A stretch of 64,000 bases of DNA, from positions 346,558 through 410,557 of the forward strand of contig VZQC01008797.1 of assembly GCA_009823505.1 (NCBI GenBank), written 5' to 3'. Every line of letters begins with the position of its first letter. Positions within the stretch are counted from its first letter, which is position 1. Position numbers and translations under genes: made by a program. The notes beneath the pieces were generated by a model. The model had not been told where the DNA came from and ran no database searches. It saw nothing but the letters and a program-made list of their open reading frames with translations. Positions 42,871 through 53,471 of the stretch are shown one piece after another. The DNA comes from Rhizomys pruinosus. Taxonomy: Eukaryota; Chordata; Mammalia; Rodentia; Spalacidae.

Positions 42871-42871
42871 G

Positions 42872-43012
42872 CCAGGTGTGATGGCGATTGCCTCTAATCC
42901 CAGTACTCTGGCAGAGGCAGGCGTATCTCTGTGAATTCAAAGCCAGCCTGGTCTACATAGCAAGTTCCAGGAGAGCTGGGGCTACAGGGGGGCCCTGGCT
43001 GTCTCAAACACA
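42872..43012 (+). mobile_element. B1 SINE
   Basis: GCCAGGTGTGATGGCGATTG, ATTCAAAGCCAGCCTGGTC, GGGGCTACAGGGGGGCCC. It directly follows the stand-alone module; tail becomes (ATA)n at 43020-43055. Confidence 0.9.
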
Positions 43013-43020
43013 CACACATA

Positions 43021-43053
<33 letters not shown>

Positions 43054-43338
43054 AACAAAAACTCTAGTTCCAGGATATCCAGAAGCACTGCATGACAGAT
43101 GCATAATGCTCATACACATAAAATTAATTAATTAAAAATAAACTTTAAGAATGCATTGCCCAGAAGCTAAGTGTGGCTAGGGAAGCTGCCTGGGCCCTCA
43201 GATTGTGGGGTCCCAGAGGCCTGTCACTGGGCACTCCCATGACACACTGACCAGGCCTTCCCCTGTTCCAGAGTGATGGTCAAAGAAAACAGGAAGCAGT
43301 TTGGGAGAAGGAGCATCAAGCTTCAGGGGAGCGTGCGG

Positions 43339-44037
43339 CCTGTGTACGGAGTCCAGCACCCTCCTGTGTACGGAGTCCAGCACCCTCCTGTGTACGGAGT
43401 CCAACACCCTCCTGTGTACGGAGTCCAGCACCCTCCTGTGTATGGAGTCCAGCACCCTCCTGTGTACGGAGTCCAGCACCCTCCTGTGTACGGAGTCCAG
43501 CACCCTCCTGTGTACGGAGTCCAGCACCCTCCTGTGTACGGAGTCCAGCACCCTCCTGTGTACGGAGTCCAGCACCCTCCTGTGTACGGAGTCCACACCC
43601 TCCTGTGTACGGAGTCCAGCACCCTCCTGTGTACGGAGTCCAGCACCCTCCTGTGTACGGAGTCCAACACCCTCCTGTGTACGGAGTCCAGCACCCTCCT
43701 GTGTACGGAGTCCAGCACCCTCCTGTGTACGGAGTCCAGCACCCTCCTGTGTATGGAGTCCAGCACCCTTCTGTGTATGGAGTCCAACACCCTCCTGTGT
43801 ATGGAGTCCAACACCCTCCTGTGTATGGAGTCCAGCAACCTCCTGTGTACGGAGTCCAGCACCCTTCTGTGTATGGAGTCCAACACCCTCCTATGTACGG
43901 AGTCCAGCAACCTCCTGTGTACGGAGTCCAGCACCCTCCTGTGTATGGAGTCCAACACCCTCCTGTGTACGGAGTCCAGCACCTCCTGTGTATGGAGTCC
44001 AGCAACCTCCTGTGTACGGAGTCCAGCACCCTCCTGT
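43339..44037. repeat. 24-bp minisatellite, 29 units
   Basis: The unit is GTGTACGGAGTCCAG followed by CACCCTCCT. I count 29 GGAGTCCA occurrences. Unit variants: TAT for TAC, AACACC for AGCACC, CTTCTG for CTCCTG and AGCAACC. The variants crowd into the last third (43740-44010). Two units lost one base (near 43594 and 43981), which changes the frame. Since 24 is a multiple of 3 and few frames contain a stop, long frames appear on both strands (VYGVQHPP, CTESSTLL, RRVLDSVH); these are repeat artefacts. Confidence 0.97.
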
Positions 44038-44059
44038 AGACCCCAACACACCAAAAAGT

Positions 44060-44215
44060 TTGGAGAGATGACTCAGAGTGCTTGCTATTCTTGCCAAAGC
44101 CCTGAGTTCAGTTCTGGTTCACAACCCTCTGCACCCTCAGTTCCAAGCGATATGACCACTCTCCTGGCTTCCATGGCACCTGTACTCATATGCACATACC
44201 CACACACTAACAATA
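44060..44215 (+). mobile_element. old tRNA-type SINE (B2/B3-like)
   Basis: GGAGAGATGACTCAGAGTGC, CCCTGAGTTCAGTTCTGG, GGCACCTGTACTCATATGC. It immediately follows the minisatellite. Confidence 0.65.
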
Positions 44216-44253
44216 TATATCATCTCTTTTTAGTACTTTAAAAAAATTAAAAT

Positions 44254-44399
44254 ACTGCCAGGCGTGGTGGTGCACTCCTTTAATCCTAGCACTTGGGAGG
44301 CAGAGGCAGATGGATCTTTGTGAGTTCAAGTCCAGCCTGGTCTACAGAGCGAGTTCCAGGACAGCTGGGGCTATAGGGAGACCCTGTCTCAAAAAAGAC

Positions 44400-44440
<41 letters not shown>
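44254..44440 (+). mobile_element. B1 SINE with long A-tail
   Basis: GCCAGGCGTGGTGGTGCACTC to GGGAGACCCTGTCTCAAAAAAG plus about 38 A. Confidence 0.96.
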
Positions 44441-44441
<1 letters not shown>

Positions 44442-44540
44442 CTGACTTCCATACTTACTGGACATGCATACACATACAAACACACTGCAGCAATGTGGCT
44501 AGGCAATATTCCAAGAATGCATGTGCACATACACATCAAA

Positions 44541-44562
44541 AACACACACACACACACACACA
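44541..44562. repeat. short (CA)n
   Basis: About 11 CA units. Confidence 0.9.
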
Positions 44563-45027
44563 AATTTTTTAAATTACATTTAAAAAAATCCATTGGTTGA
44601 AGCATCAGATAGGCAGGTTACAGCAAAGTGGAGAAATCTATAGTTTCAGATGCTCTCTGATGGCATTTTTAGCTTTTCAGTTGGTGGAAGTTACTGATCT
44701 ATTAATACATTCTAAATGGTTTCACCTGGATGTCACAGGCAAGGTCTTACTTATATCCTACCATTCCCTAACCTTCCCAAAGAGCACTACCAGCTGGTGA
44801 CCAAGAGTTCAAACACATTACCCTATGGAGAACATTTCTCATTCAAACTATAACATTCTACCCTGGTTCCCATAACCTCTTGGCTAGCTCATGATGTAAA
44901 ATGCATTTAGTCCAACTTCAGAAGTCCCATAGTCTTCAACAGTCCTAACACTGTTTAAAAGTCCAGAGTCTTTCCTGAGTCTCAAGGCAATCTTTTAACT
45001 GTGACCCCCTGCAAAATAAAGAATAGC

Positions 45028-45235
45028 CGATGGGCTGGAGAGATGACCTAGCGGTTAAGAGTGCAGATCGCTCTTACAGAGGACCTGGGTTCGATCCCCA
45101 GTACCCCCATGGCGGCTGAGAACTGTCCAAAACTCCAATTCCAGGAGAATCCAACAACCTCTTCTGACCTCCGCGGCATTCAGACAGTGCATTCATATGC
45201 ATACAGAAATAAATAAAATTAAAAAAAATAAAAAT
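45028..45235 (+). mobile_element. B2 SINE
   Basis: GATGGGCTGGAGAGATGACC, GCTCTTACAGAGGACCTGGG, CCATGGCGGCTGAGAACTG, CCTCTTCTGACCTCCGCGGC. Lacks the second AACTCCAG copy and the GCACGACACGGG stretch. Confidence 0.92.
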
Positions 45236-45276
45236 GTATCTGTATAGCAGATGTAATTAAAAAAAAAAAAAAAAGA

Positions 45277-45400
45277 ATAGCTGGGTGTGGTGGCACACGC
45301 CTTTAATGCCAGCACTCACTCTGGAGGCAGAGGCAGGTGGATATTTATCTGTGAGTTCAAGACTAGTCTGGTCTACATAGTGAGTCCAGGACAATAATAA
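45277..45400 (+). mobile_element. B1 SINE
   Basis: GCTGGGTGTGGTGGCACACG to GAGTCCAGGACAATAATAAT; 3' third replaced by an ATA tail. Confidence 0.9.
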
Positions 45401-45549
45401 TAATAAACAAATTACACACTTCCAACACACAGAGTATATATTCCCACCATTACAAGAGGGAGGAAAGGGGTTCAGTCTCCCCATTCAGGCAAACCCTGAA
45501 TCCAGTAGCTACGTCTTGTTGACTATCTAGGGCTTTAGTTTCAAAGGGC

Positions 45550-45640
45550 TTACATGGCTCTCTGCCTGTAATCCTAGCACTCCAGGAGTCAGAGACAGGA
45601 GGATCAAAGGTTCAAGAGACCCTGTCTCAAAAAATGAAAA
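45550..45640 (+). mobile_element. partial B1 SINE
   Basis: CTCTGCCTGTAATCCTAGCA and AGACCCTGTCTCAAAAA with the centre missing. Confidence 0.65.
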
Positions 45641-45659
45641 AGAAAGAAAGAAAATAACT

Positions 45660-45772
45660 TGGTCAGGTGGCAGGTGGATGTCTGTGTGTTCAACGTTAGC
45701 CTGGTCTACAAAGCAAGTGTCTACATAGCAAGTTCTAGGCCAGCTGGGGCTACATGGAGACCCTGTCTCAAG
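45660..45772 (+). mobile_element. B1 SINE, 5' truncated with internal duplication
   Basis: GGCAGGTGGATGTCTGTG, CGTTAGCCTGGTCTACAAAG, then a second CTACATAGCAAGTTCTAGG and GGAGACCCTGTCTCAAG. Confidence 0.8.
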
Positions 45773-45929
45773 TGGATTTTATTGATCTTCCTGTACTAAC
45801 ATAATGTGTTTCAGTAATGATCCTCATTCTAACACCTCTGTTTTCTTTAAAGTGATATCATTTGATGGAACTGTGGCAGCTCAGAGAGGTGAGTTGGATA
45901 CTGTCACTGACAGTAAGCATTAAAGTATA

Positions 45930-46090
45930 AACATGGGGCTCAACAGTTAAGAGGACTGGCTGCGCTTGGTACACAGCATGCTAACGACCATTCCCAGCTC
46001 CAGTTCCAGGGTTCTGAACCCCTCCTCTAGAGGTGCACTTCCATACGTGCAGGCCCAACACTCATATACATAAAAATAATACATATTTCA
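45930..46090 (+). mobile_element. old B2/B3-type SINE
   Basis: GGGGCTCAACAGTTAAGAGG, CCCAGCTCCAGTTCCAGG, CTCTAGAGGTGCACTTCC, CACTCATATACATAAAAAT. Confidence 0.7.
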
Positions 46091-46099
46091 AACTATAAA

Positions 46100-46540
46100 C
46101 AGCAAATTCTCATTTCTGTGATGACCAAGCTAGGATCGACCTTGCTGAGCAGGGCCAGGCAGCCGCTGTCAGACTCACTGATGAATAGCTACAGGAGTGG
46201 GCTGTGCGTGGCACATGAAAAACAGAACCACACTAATGCCATAGGCTAAGGTAATTTTCCAAAGTTTTTCCACTTTTAAATATTTTTATCAAGCTAAATT
46301 ACCATATTACCTGCTGGAAATGAATGTTTGAGCCTAGGATTTGGGAATACATCACGATTTGCATCATTTGGGATAATATGGGTTTGGGGGGGTGTTTTTG
46401 TCCTTTAGAGACAGGGTCTCTCTGGCAGAGCCATTGATGAAAGGTTCACTGCTTGACAAAGTTCCAGTGACCTGGATGACCCTGACTTGAAAAGACCAAA
46501 AAAGCAAAAAACAAAAACAAAAACAAACAAACAAAAAAAC
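46100..46540. other. no gene seen
   Basis: A degraded minus-strand B1-like patch may lie at 46400-46500 (TAGAGACAGGGTCTCTC). Otherwise nothing recognisable. Confidence 0.4.
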
Positions 46541-46544
46541 CCAC

Positions 46545-46707
46545 CTAAATGTCCAGCAAGCTTTGACAAACATGACGTGTTGGCCATGTTCATGTGTCTA
46601 CTCCTTATAAAACTGTTTTGGTGAGTTGGATATGGAAAAAAAAAAACAAAAAAAACAGGACAAACAAACGACGCCGGGAAAAAAAAAACGAAGGAGAAAG
46701 AGAGAGA

Positions 46708-46738
<31 letters not shown>

Positions 46739-46740
46739 GA
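46545..46740 (-). repeat. composite repeat fragment with (AG)n
   Basis: AAACATGACGTGTTGGCC, CATGTGTCTACTCC, AAAACTGTTTTGGTGAGTTGG and an AG run (46697-46740), as in 10040-10220. Confidence 0.65.
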
Positions 46741-46875
46741 AGGAAAGAAAAGAAAGAATCAAAAAAGTAAAACCGAATTTTATTTTTGAGTCTGCTCTCA
46801 GGCTCCTCTCTTAAAACACAAGGGTGGCCTGTGTCATCCCAGCGCAGTCTTTACTAGACCAGAGGCGAGCAAAGT

Positions 46876-47760
46876 TCTCGCCGGTGGTGGTGGCGCCCAC
46901 CGGTAGGATTTGCTGAAGGAGGCAGAGGCAGGAGGATCTGGAGTTCAAGGCTAGCCTGGGCTACACAGTGTTTTTTTTCCCCCCCAAATTACCACAAAGT
47001 AAGCACAAGCTTACGAACACAAACCATCCCCAAACAGCCCTCCAACACCCACGAAACCGGCCCCCAACCTTCCAACCTACAACAAGGCTCGCTGGGATCC
47101 CCAGAATCACAAAACCTCTCCGCGCTCGCTCAGCCCCTCCACGAAACAGCGCCCGCTCCACAGCCCTCCTCACTAGGCGGAACCCGCGGCACACGGCCGA
47201 CCTCACGCACGCTGCTCTCAAGACAGGCCCGAGTCTCCAATCCCCCGCCTCCGCCCGCCCGTCCGCCGGTCCGCCTCCTCTGCTCTAATGGAGCTCCCCC
47301 CAACTCCCGCAGCCGCCGGAGCAGAACCGCTTGTTGCAGAGACTTGGCTGGTTTTCCGTTCTCTGCTTTCCGGGCCTTTGCTCTCAGTTTCCTCCCCCAG
47401 CAAAGGAGGGTGGCTGACGTCATCAGGACTCGAGCTTCACTAGATCTAGGAAGCAGCAGCAAAGCCTGCCGGTGGTGGTGGCGCCCACCGGTAGGATTTG
47501 CTGAAGGAGGCGGAGGCAGGCGGATCTGGAGTTCAAGGCCAGCTTGGGTCACACACTTTTTGCCTTCCAAAACACCAACCAAAAGGCAAATCAATTTTTA
47601 CACTTTCGCTTCATTTACTTTCTTCTTTTTCTTCTTCTCACTGTTTCTTTCTCCACTTTTTCACACCTAACTTTACAAAACACTTCTTCAAGGTGTGAAC
47701 TCGCACATTTTACCTGGGGACCTCAGCCAATGGGGAAAAGACACAATACTGCTGCTGCCT
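46876..47760 (+). repeat. composite repeat, copy 12 (two modules around a CpG-rich block)
   Basis: Module 46880-46970, C-rich/CpG-rich block 46980-47420, second module 47468-47555, then tail fragment ACAAAACACTTCTTCAAGG. Two direct ~90-bp modules bracket the CpG block. Confidence 0.65.
47110..47425. promoter_or_regulatory. CpG-island-like block with CRE
   Basis: Unusually CpG-dense for this window (CTCCGCGCTCGC, GGAACCCGCGGCACACGGCCG, CGCCCGCCCGTCCGCCGG). A perfect CRE (TGACGTCA) lies at 47415-47422. It looks like a promoter block kept from CpG decay. No exon or conserved frame is evident, so activity is unproven. Confidence 0.5.
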
Positions 47761-48109
47761 TACGACTTAGGATACAAAACTCATAGCCTCCATTCCGTGC
47801 ACTTCTTCTCCGTCTCTCTGTAGTGAGTAGTGCACCAATAAAGGTTTGCTTTACTTAGAAGCTTTAATTGGACTGGTGGCGCTCTCTTTTTTGTCACCCT
47901 CAACATATTTCTTACACAGATTTTAGAATGCTTAGCTACAATCCTATAACTCACTTTTTTTTGGACCCACTTCTTATTAAAACGTTAGTATCGTTATTGT
48001 TTTTTTTTGGTCACATTTTGAAAGTAGGAAATATGCTTGGGAATTATGTACTACATATAACATAGAATCGTGTTTCATGATTTATGAAGAATGCTTCAAT
48101 TTTAAAAAA

Positions 48110-48316
48110 AGTATTTTATTTTTATTTATTATGTGTAGTGTTCCTTGCTTGTATGTAAGTGCACTCAGAAGTGCAGTGCCCATGGAGTCCAGAAGAGGGT
48201 GTCAGACACCCTGGTACTGCATGTACTTCACAGACAACTGGGGTGTTGGGAAATGAAGCAAGGTCCTCTGCAAGAGCAGCCAGTGCTCTTAACCTCTAAG
48301 CCATCCCTCCAGCCCT
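48110..48316 (-). mobile_element. B2/B3-type SINE
   Basis: TTGCTTGTATGTAAGTGCAC, CCAGAAGAGGGTGTCAGAC, TCCTCTGCAAGAGCAGCCAG, CCATCCCTCCAGCCC in reverse. Confidence 0.88.
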
Positions 48317-48399
48317 GAATTCTTTAAGATTTGAGTGAAAATTTGTTTCATAAATAGCCATGCCCTGGGGGTTCCAGGCCTTCCCAGCCCCCACACCCT

Positions 48400-49085
48400 G
48401 ATTCCCTAACCTTCACCCCATCCTTGTGTCGATGCAAAAGCACAACTGTCATCTCAAAAGATCATTTATTCTGGATCTAAATATGAATGATCATGGCCCA
48501 AGAACACAGATTCAGGGGTTCCCAAATTCCATGTTTCCGTGTGGAAACAGTTTCATGAAGTTTTGACAGTAACAGAACAAAGAAAGACACTTTCCATATA
48601 CATTGGTGGAAAAATTAAGAAGGCAGATACTGCAAAAAGATGCTATGCGATGACTTCAGTAGCCTTTTTGTTGGTGGGAGATATGGCTTTGTTAAGCTAA
48701 TACATTACTAAAGGCTTTTTATCTGTTACTTACCAGACATAAAGTCAGAAAAAGAGGTGGGCAAGGAGTGGCTATTTAGAGCCTGAAAATGGCCCGCGGT
48801 AAATTGTGAATGGGCTTTGGATCTTCAACGTTCCAAACTCTCCACAGGCATTGTAGTGCTAGTCAGTTGGGCAGCCAAACTCAATTCTATGGAGAATTTT
48901 TCTGGGAACTTTCTTTCACACCTGACATTACAGTTGGACCAGGCCAGCAGAGCCTTATCTATCAGCAGACAGTTAAGATTTTGGGTTTGCTTTGTCAGGG
49001 AGCTTGTGGCAAGGGAAAAATGAGAAATTTGAAAAAAGGCAAAATAAATAAATAAATACTCCTAACCCCCCAAAATACTAGAAAA
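48400..49085. other. unnamed dispersed repeat related to 42.6-44.8 kb
   Basis: ATGAATGATCATGGCCCAAG, TTTCATGAAGTTTTGACAG and TTGGTGGGAGATATGGC resemble 42640-42750 and 44640-44720. There, the two parts are separated by the SINE and minisatellite stretch. No frame is conserved. Confidence 0.5.
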
Positions 49086-49091
49086 CAGAGG

Positions 49092-49228
49092 CCAGGCGTG
49101 GTGGTGCACGCCTTAATCCCAGCTCTCCGGAGGCAGAAGGACTCTGTGAATTCAAAGTCAGCCTGGTCTACATAGTGAGTTCTAGGACAACAGGGGTTAC
49201 AGAGAAACCCAGTGTCAAAAAGACCAAA
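49092..49228 (+). mobile_element. B1 SINE
   Basis: GCCAGGCGTGGTGGTGCACG to AACCCAGTGTCAAAAAGACC. Confidence 0.93.
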
Positions 49229-49264
49229 TTGGGGGCGGGGGGCAGAGAGAAAAACTAGAAAACT

Positions 49265-49555
49265 GGGGCAGGAGAGATGGCTCAGAAGTTAAGATTACAT
49301 GCTGTTCTTAAAACTTTTTAGGGACTGGAGAGATGGCCTACCAGTTAAGAGCGCCGACTGCTCTTGCAGAGGACCCGGGTTCGATCCGCAGCACCCACAT
49401 GGCGGCTGAGAACCGTCTGTAACTCCAATTCCAGGAGAACTCCAGTTCCAGGGGAATCCGATACCTCTTCTGACCACTGGCGGATTGCAGACGTGGGTGC
49501 AAAGACCTGCATGCAGACAGTAATTCATACACATAAGTAAATAAATAAAAATTAA
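49265..49555 (+). mobile_element. B2 SINE inserted beside a partial B2 head
   Basis: A partial head (CAGGAGAGATGGCTCAGAAG) at 49266-49315 is followed by a near full-length B2 from 49322 (GACTGGAGAGATGGCCTACC, CTCTTGCAGAGGACCCGGG, TGGCGGCTGAGAACCGTC) ending in AAATAAATAAAAATT. AAAACTTTTTA occurs before and after it, consistent with a target-site duplication. Confidence 0.9.
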
Positions 49556-49559
49556 AAAA

Positions 49560-50290
49560 AAACTTTTTAAATGAAGACAGTCTTTCTATTAGAAACTCAG
49601 CAGGTATTGCCAAACAAACCATAGGTATTAGTCAATTTCACGTGTCTACATGAAGAACTGTTTTGGTGAATTGGTTTGAAAATAACAGACAAGACCGGGC
49701 ATGGTAGTGCACGCCTTTAATCCCAGTACTCGGGGGACATGGCAGGCGAAATCTCTGGTCTAAGGAGTGCATTCCAGGCCAGCCGCGGCTACAGGGAGAC
49801 CCCTGTCTCCAAAAAGAAAGAAAGAAAAAGAAAAGAAAGAAAAGGAAAGAAAAGAACCAAAAAGAAAACCCAACTGGAGAACAAAGCTGAGCAGGCAGTT
49901 ATTTACTAATTTGTAGGAGGAAAAAGGAAAAACCACGCAGCTCAAGCTGGCTTGAACTCAGATCCTCTCCTTCTTCAGCATATCCTACCGATGTGCGCCA
50001 GCACCAATGGCGGACAACAGCATCGCAGGAACAATACTTGAAGCTGATTGAGGATGACACAAACAGGATTTGAAGTGTTGAATGTTTGATTCTGTGCCCA
50101 CTAAGCTGTGTCACTTCCCAAATCCATACTCAAAACCTAGCTCGCGCGTTATCACGCACTTGCACTCGCACTCGGACTACTCACCACCGCCCAATTGCCT
50201 GAGCAAACCCAGGACCCCAGCCGCGGTCCCCGCTCTTCCCCTCACACACGCGCGCCTCAAACGCTCAGCAGTGGATATGAAAATGTCACA
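49560..50290 (-). repeat. composite repeat, copy 13 (inverted half)
   Basis: Tail GAAGACAGTCTTTCTATTAG and GAACTGTTTTGGTGAATTGG, a B1 (49694-49815), module 49915-50010, then a C-rich GC block. It faces copy 14. Confidence 0.6.
49694..49815 (+). mobile_element. B1 SINE
   Basis: GACCGGGCATGGTAGTGCACG to GACCCCTGTCTCCAAAAAG, central part deleted; GAAA-rich tail. Confidence 0.9.
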
Positions 50291-50364
50291 AACTGTCCGC
50301 CCTGACCCGCTGTGTTCCTCCATTTGCCAAATCCACACTCACAAGCTGGCCCAGGCGCTGTTAC

Positions 50365-50780
50365 ACAGCCAGGTCCAGGGCATGCACAGATGTGGAAATC
50401 CTGAATCCACTCCTGCCTAGGAAACCTAGAGTTGGGGACAGGTTTGCCTTCTTTGAAGGACGTGTGCACAGCTGAGGGAGAGCCAGTGGACAGAACCAGC
50501 TGTGTCCTCGTTCCTCTTTCCTATCAAGGTCTCTTCCCTCCCTGATGGCAGCCTCTCAAGTAGTCACACACTTGGAGGTCTGTGGCAGGATCCAAGGACA
50601 ACTCCATACCCCACCCCAATCAGGCTGGCCGAATTAGAATCCTTGTTAGTGACTGGAGGCCAGTCTGGTGCTGAAGGTAGAGCAGACGATAACTGCCACA
50701 TGTGCACTTGAGACTTTCCCAGCTGGAGTGGTTTGAAAACTGTCATTGAGCACCTAGGAAGGCCAGCGTAGGTAGGTGCG

Positions 50781-50823
<43 letters not shown>

Positions 50824-50960
50824 TGTGTGTGTGTGTGTGTGTGTGTTGTGTCAGGAGGTGTAGAGGGCAAATGGAGAGCAGAGAAGAGAGGCAGGAGAGC
50901 GGTGCACCGAGCTGGGTGTGAGAGACTGCGTGAGCTGAGAACAGGAGCTGAAAACACACC
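50365..50960 (+). repeat. composite repeat, copy 14 (GC block)
   Basis: GGGCATGCACAGATGTGGAA, CCAGTGGACAGAACCAGC, GATAACTGCCACATGTGC, GT microsatellite 50783-50847, GGAGAGCAGAGAAGAGAGGC. It ends at GAGAACAGGAGCTGAAAAC, before the ATF/CREB site. Confidence 0.75.
50783..50847. repeat. (GT)n microsatellite
   Basis: About 31 GT units with one ATG interruption at 50821. Confidence 0.97.
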
Positions 50961-50964
50961 ATGT

Positions 50965-52160
50965 TGCCCGCAGGCAGCACTGACCACCTGCCCTACCCTG
51001 GAAACCCTTACTCCCCATGATGGACAAACTCCAAATAGGTTTGATAGCTCCTCGCTGTTTCACCCAGTTCAGAGCTTGCTGACCAGGTTCATGGAAATCT
51101 CCCATCTCCATCCTGCACCTCCCTGACACCATCTCTATACAGAACCCAATCTAGAATTACCACTCAAATGTAATTTTCAGTTCAGGTGGAGCACATGTAT
51201 CTTAGGGCTAACCTTCTTCCCTCAAATCCTTCATAGGCACCAATGTCCCCTGGCCGAGTACTTTTGATTTGACCAAGATCCATGGAGGAGTTGAATACTA
51301 GGACAACTTTGCAGCTTGAAGGGCCTGAGAAAACACAAGTTGTTAAGAAGAGACTTCAAAACCTCAGTGACTCCACAGGCTATGGTTTCTCAACGTTCTT
51401 CACTGGATAAGAAACCTTTTTGTGAGTTTCTTGTCACGAATGGCTCTGTCAAACCCCTCTTCGTGGTATGGAGACATAGTAAGCAATACAACAGGTCCTT
51501 AGGTATAAACATACCTGTTAAGCAATATTTTTATGAGTCTTGTCAACTATGCAGGAAGGACTACTACATGGGGAAGGAATGCACATGATCTCGTCCTAAG
51601 GGAACGCACACACTTTAACATATGCATGTTTAGCACTGGCCTGGCTGCCCGCACCTGCTTCCTGAACTCTCACAGAAGCCAGGTAGCAATGCATCTTGAG
51701 ACAGCGACATGGGGAAATGATCCAAAATGGAACGTGGTAGAAGTGGCAGGAGAGAGGGAAAGCTGCTGCTTTTACTTTTCAGTGCTGGCAGGAGACTGAA
51801 AACCATGCATCACACAACACAGCTTCTAAACTTGTTCTGATAAGTCACAGTGAACAGCTTAGGGTCCGCTGGGGCTTGCTGGTCATCTAAGGCAAGCTCA
51901 CTGTAAACTCCATCAACCAGTACGTTATCATATAAAGCACTGCTGTAAGGGAAGGGAAGGGGGAGGGAAAAGACACACATTGAACAACTCAGCAGACACA
52001 CCTGTGCAAAACAATCCCAAGGGTCTCCTCTCCTTGCAGGCAGTGCCCCTGCTCATTCCACTCTGCTAATATGCTCCAATATAATTGCAGTCAGTATGCG
52101 TACATTCCAACAAGTGTCAGTTCCTTTTGGTTTAAATACAGTGGTGACATTAATTTTGTC
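50965..52160. other. no gene seen; low repeat content
   Basis: Frames up to 90 codons (51316-51588) have no motif I recognise. No SINE or tandem repeat visible. It could contain old, unrecognisable retroelement. Confidence 0.45.
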
Positions 52161-52162
52161 TC

Positions 52163-52242
52163 GGGATCGAACTTCCATCCTTTACAAGAGCAGCAAGTGT
52201 TTTCTGCCCTTAACCCTGAGCGATGTCTCCAGCCCCTGGAGG
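52163..52242 (-). mobile_element. B2 SINE fragment
   Basis: CGGGATCGAACTTCCATCC, ACAAGAGCAGCAAGTG, CTTAACCCTGAGCGATGTC, TCCAGCCCC. Confidence 0.85.
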
Positions 52243-52595
52243 TTATTCGGGGAGCATCATCGTAGTGTGCGGGGAAGACTTTGGCTTGCTTTTATCTCCT
52301 GTGAGCCGCAGCAAGTCTGGAATTTTTCAAAATGGCCTCCAATAAAACTACATTGCAAAAAATGGTAAAGAAACAGAATGGAAAGAGCGAAAAAGTTGAA
52401 GAGGCACAGCCTGAAGAATTCGTGGTAGAGAGAGTACGGGATCCATGTGTACAGAATGGGAAGGTGGAGCATTTCCTGAAGTGGAAGGATTCCCAGATGC
52501 TGGTAATACTTGGGAAGCTGAAGAGAATTTAGAGTGTCCAGAATTAATTGAAGCATTTCTTAATTCTCGAAAAGCTGGTAAAGAAAAAGATGTAC

Positions 52596-52763
52596 AGCGG
52601 GGGTGGTTGTGCACACCTTTAATCCTAGCACTTGGGAGGCAGAGTGCAGGCAGATTCTTTGTGATTCAAGGTCCAGGCCTGTCATACAGAGTGAGTTCCA
52701 GGTCAGCTGGGGCTACAGGGAGACCCTGTCTCCAAAAGACCAAAAAAAAAAAAAGATGGTACA
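52596..52763 (+). mobile_element. B1 SINE inside the Cbx3 pseudogene
   Basis: GGGGTGGTTGTGCACACC to CCTGTCTCCAAAAGACC with A-tail. AAAAAGATGTACA before and AAAGATGGTACA after form the target duplication. Confidence 0.93.
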
Positions 52764-52799
52764 CAGAAAATCTTTATCTGACAGTGAATCTGATGGTAG

Positions 52800-52976
<177 letters not shown>

Positions 52977-53053
52977 TAATTGCTTTTTATGAAGAGAGAC
53001 TGACGTTGGCATTCTTTCCCAGAAGATGAAGCTCAGTAATTGTTTGCAAATTA

Positions 53054-53125
53054 CACACACACACACACACACACACACCACACACACACATATATTATAT
53101 AAATATATTATATATATAAATATAA
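53054..53125. repeat. (CA)n and (TA)-rich tract in Cbx3 pseudogene 3' UTR
   Basis: ACACAC run of ~38 bases then ATATATTATATAAATA. It expanded within the 3' UTR portion. Confidence 0.93.
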
Positions 53126-53193
53126 CATACACAATTGGATCTTGTGCTTTTTGAATTTTTTGGTGTGAAAAAAGTTCTAATGAAAATCAAGTT

Positions 53194-53352
53194 GAGCCGG
53201 GGCCTTGTGGCACACCTTTTAATCCTAGCACTTGGGAGGCAGAGGCAAGCGATCTTTGTGAGTTTCAAAGCCAGCCTGGTCTAACAATGTAGTTCCAGGC
53301 TAGCTGGGGCTACAGGGAGACCCTGTCTCAAAAAGACCAAAAAAAAAAAATC
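53194..53352 (+). mobile_element. B1 SINE in Cbx3 pseudogene 3' UTR
   Basis: GAGCCGGGGCCTTGTGGCAC to CCTGTCTCAAAAAGACC. ATCAAGTT on both sides is the target duplication. Confidence 0.93.
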
Positions 53353-53471
53353 AAGTTTGATACAATTCAGTTTTGAAAGTAATTGATAATTGTTGGGATT
53401 TGGGGCTTCGTTTTGTTTTAGAAAACACTGGTTACTTTCAGCAAATAAAAGATTTCAGTTGGATCTACTCG

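Noticed and set aside
43339..44037. CRISPR-like array
   Set aside because: Units are contiguous 24-mers with no unique spacers, in a rodent nuclear context.
43273..44241. 322-codon frame and its reverse-strand partners as a repetitive protein gene
   Set aside because: They arise from a 24-bp tandem unit with few stops; 1-base losses shift phase inside the array, flanks have no gene structure, and equal-length frames exist on the other strand.
47130..47594. 154-codon minus-strand frame over the CpG-rich block
   Set aside because: CpG-rich sequence is stop-poor by composition; the frame runs through a B1-like module, so it is not a credible CDS.
49322..49555. tRNA gene at B2 heads and at the ID element
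   Set aside because: The tRNA-like A and B boxes belong to SINEs with A-rich tails and target duplications; no full cloverleaf with a proper acceptor stem was found.
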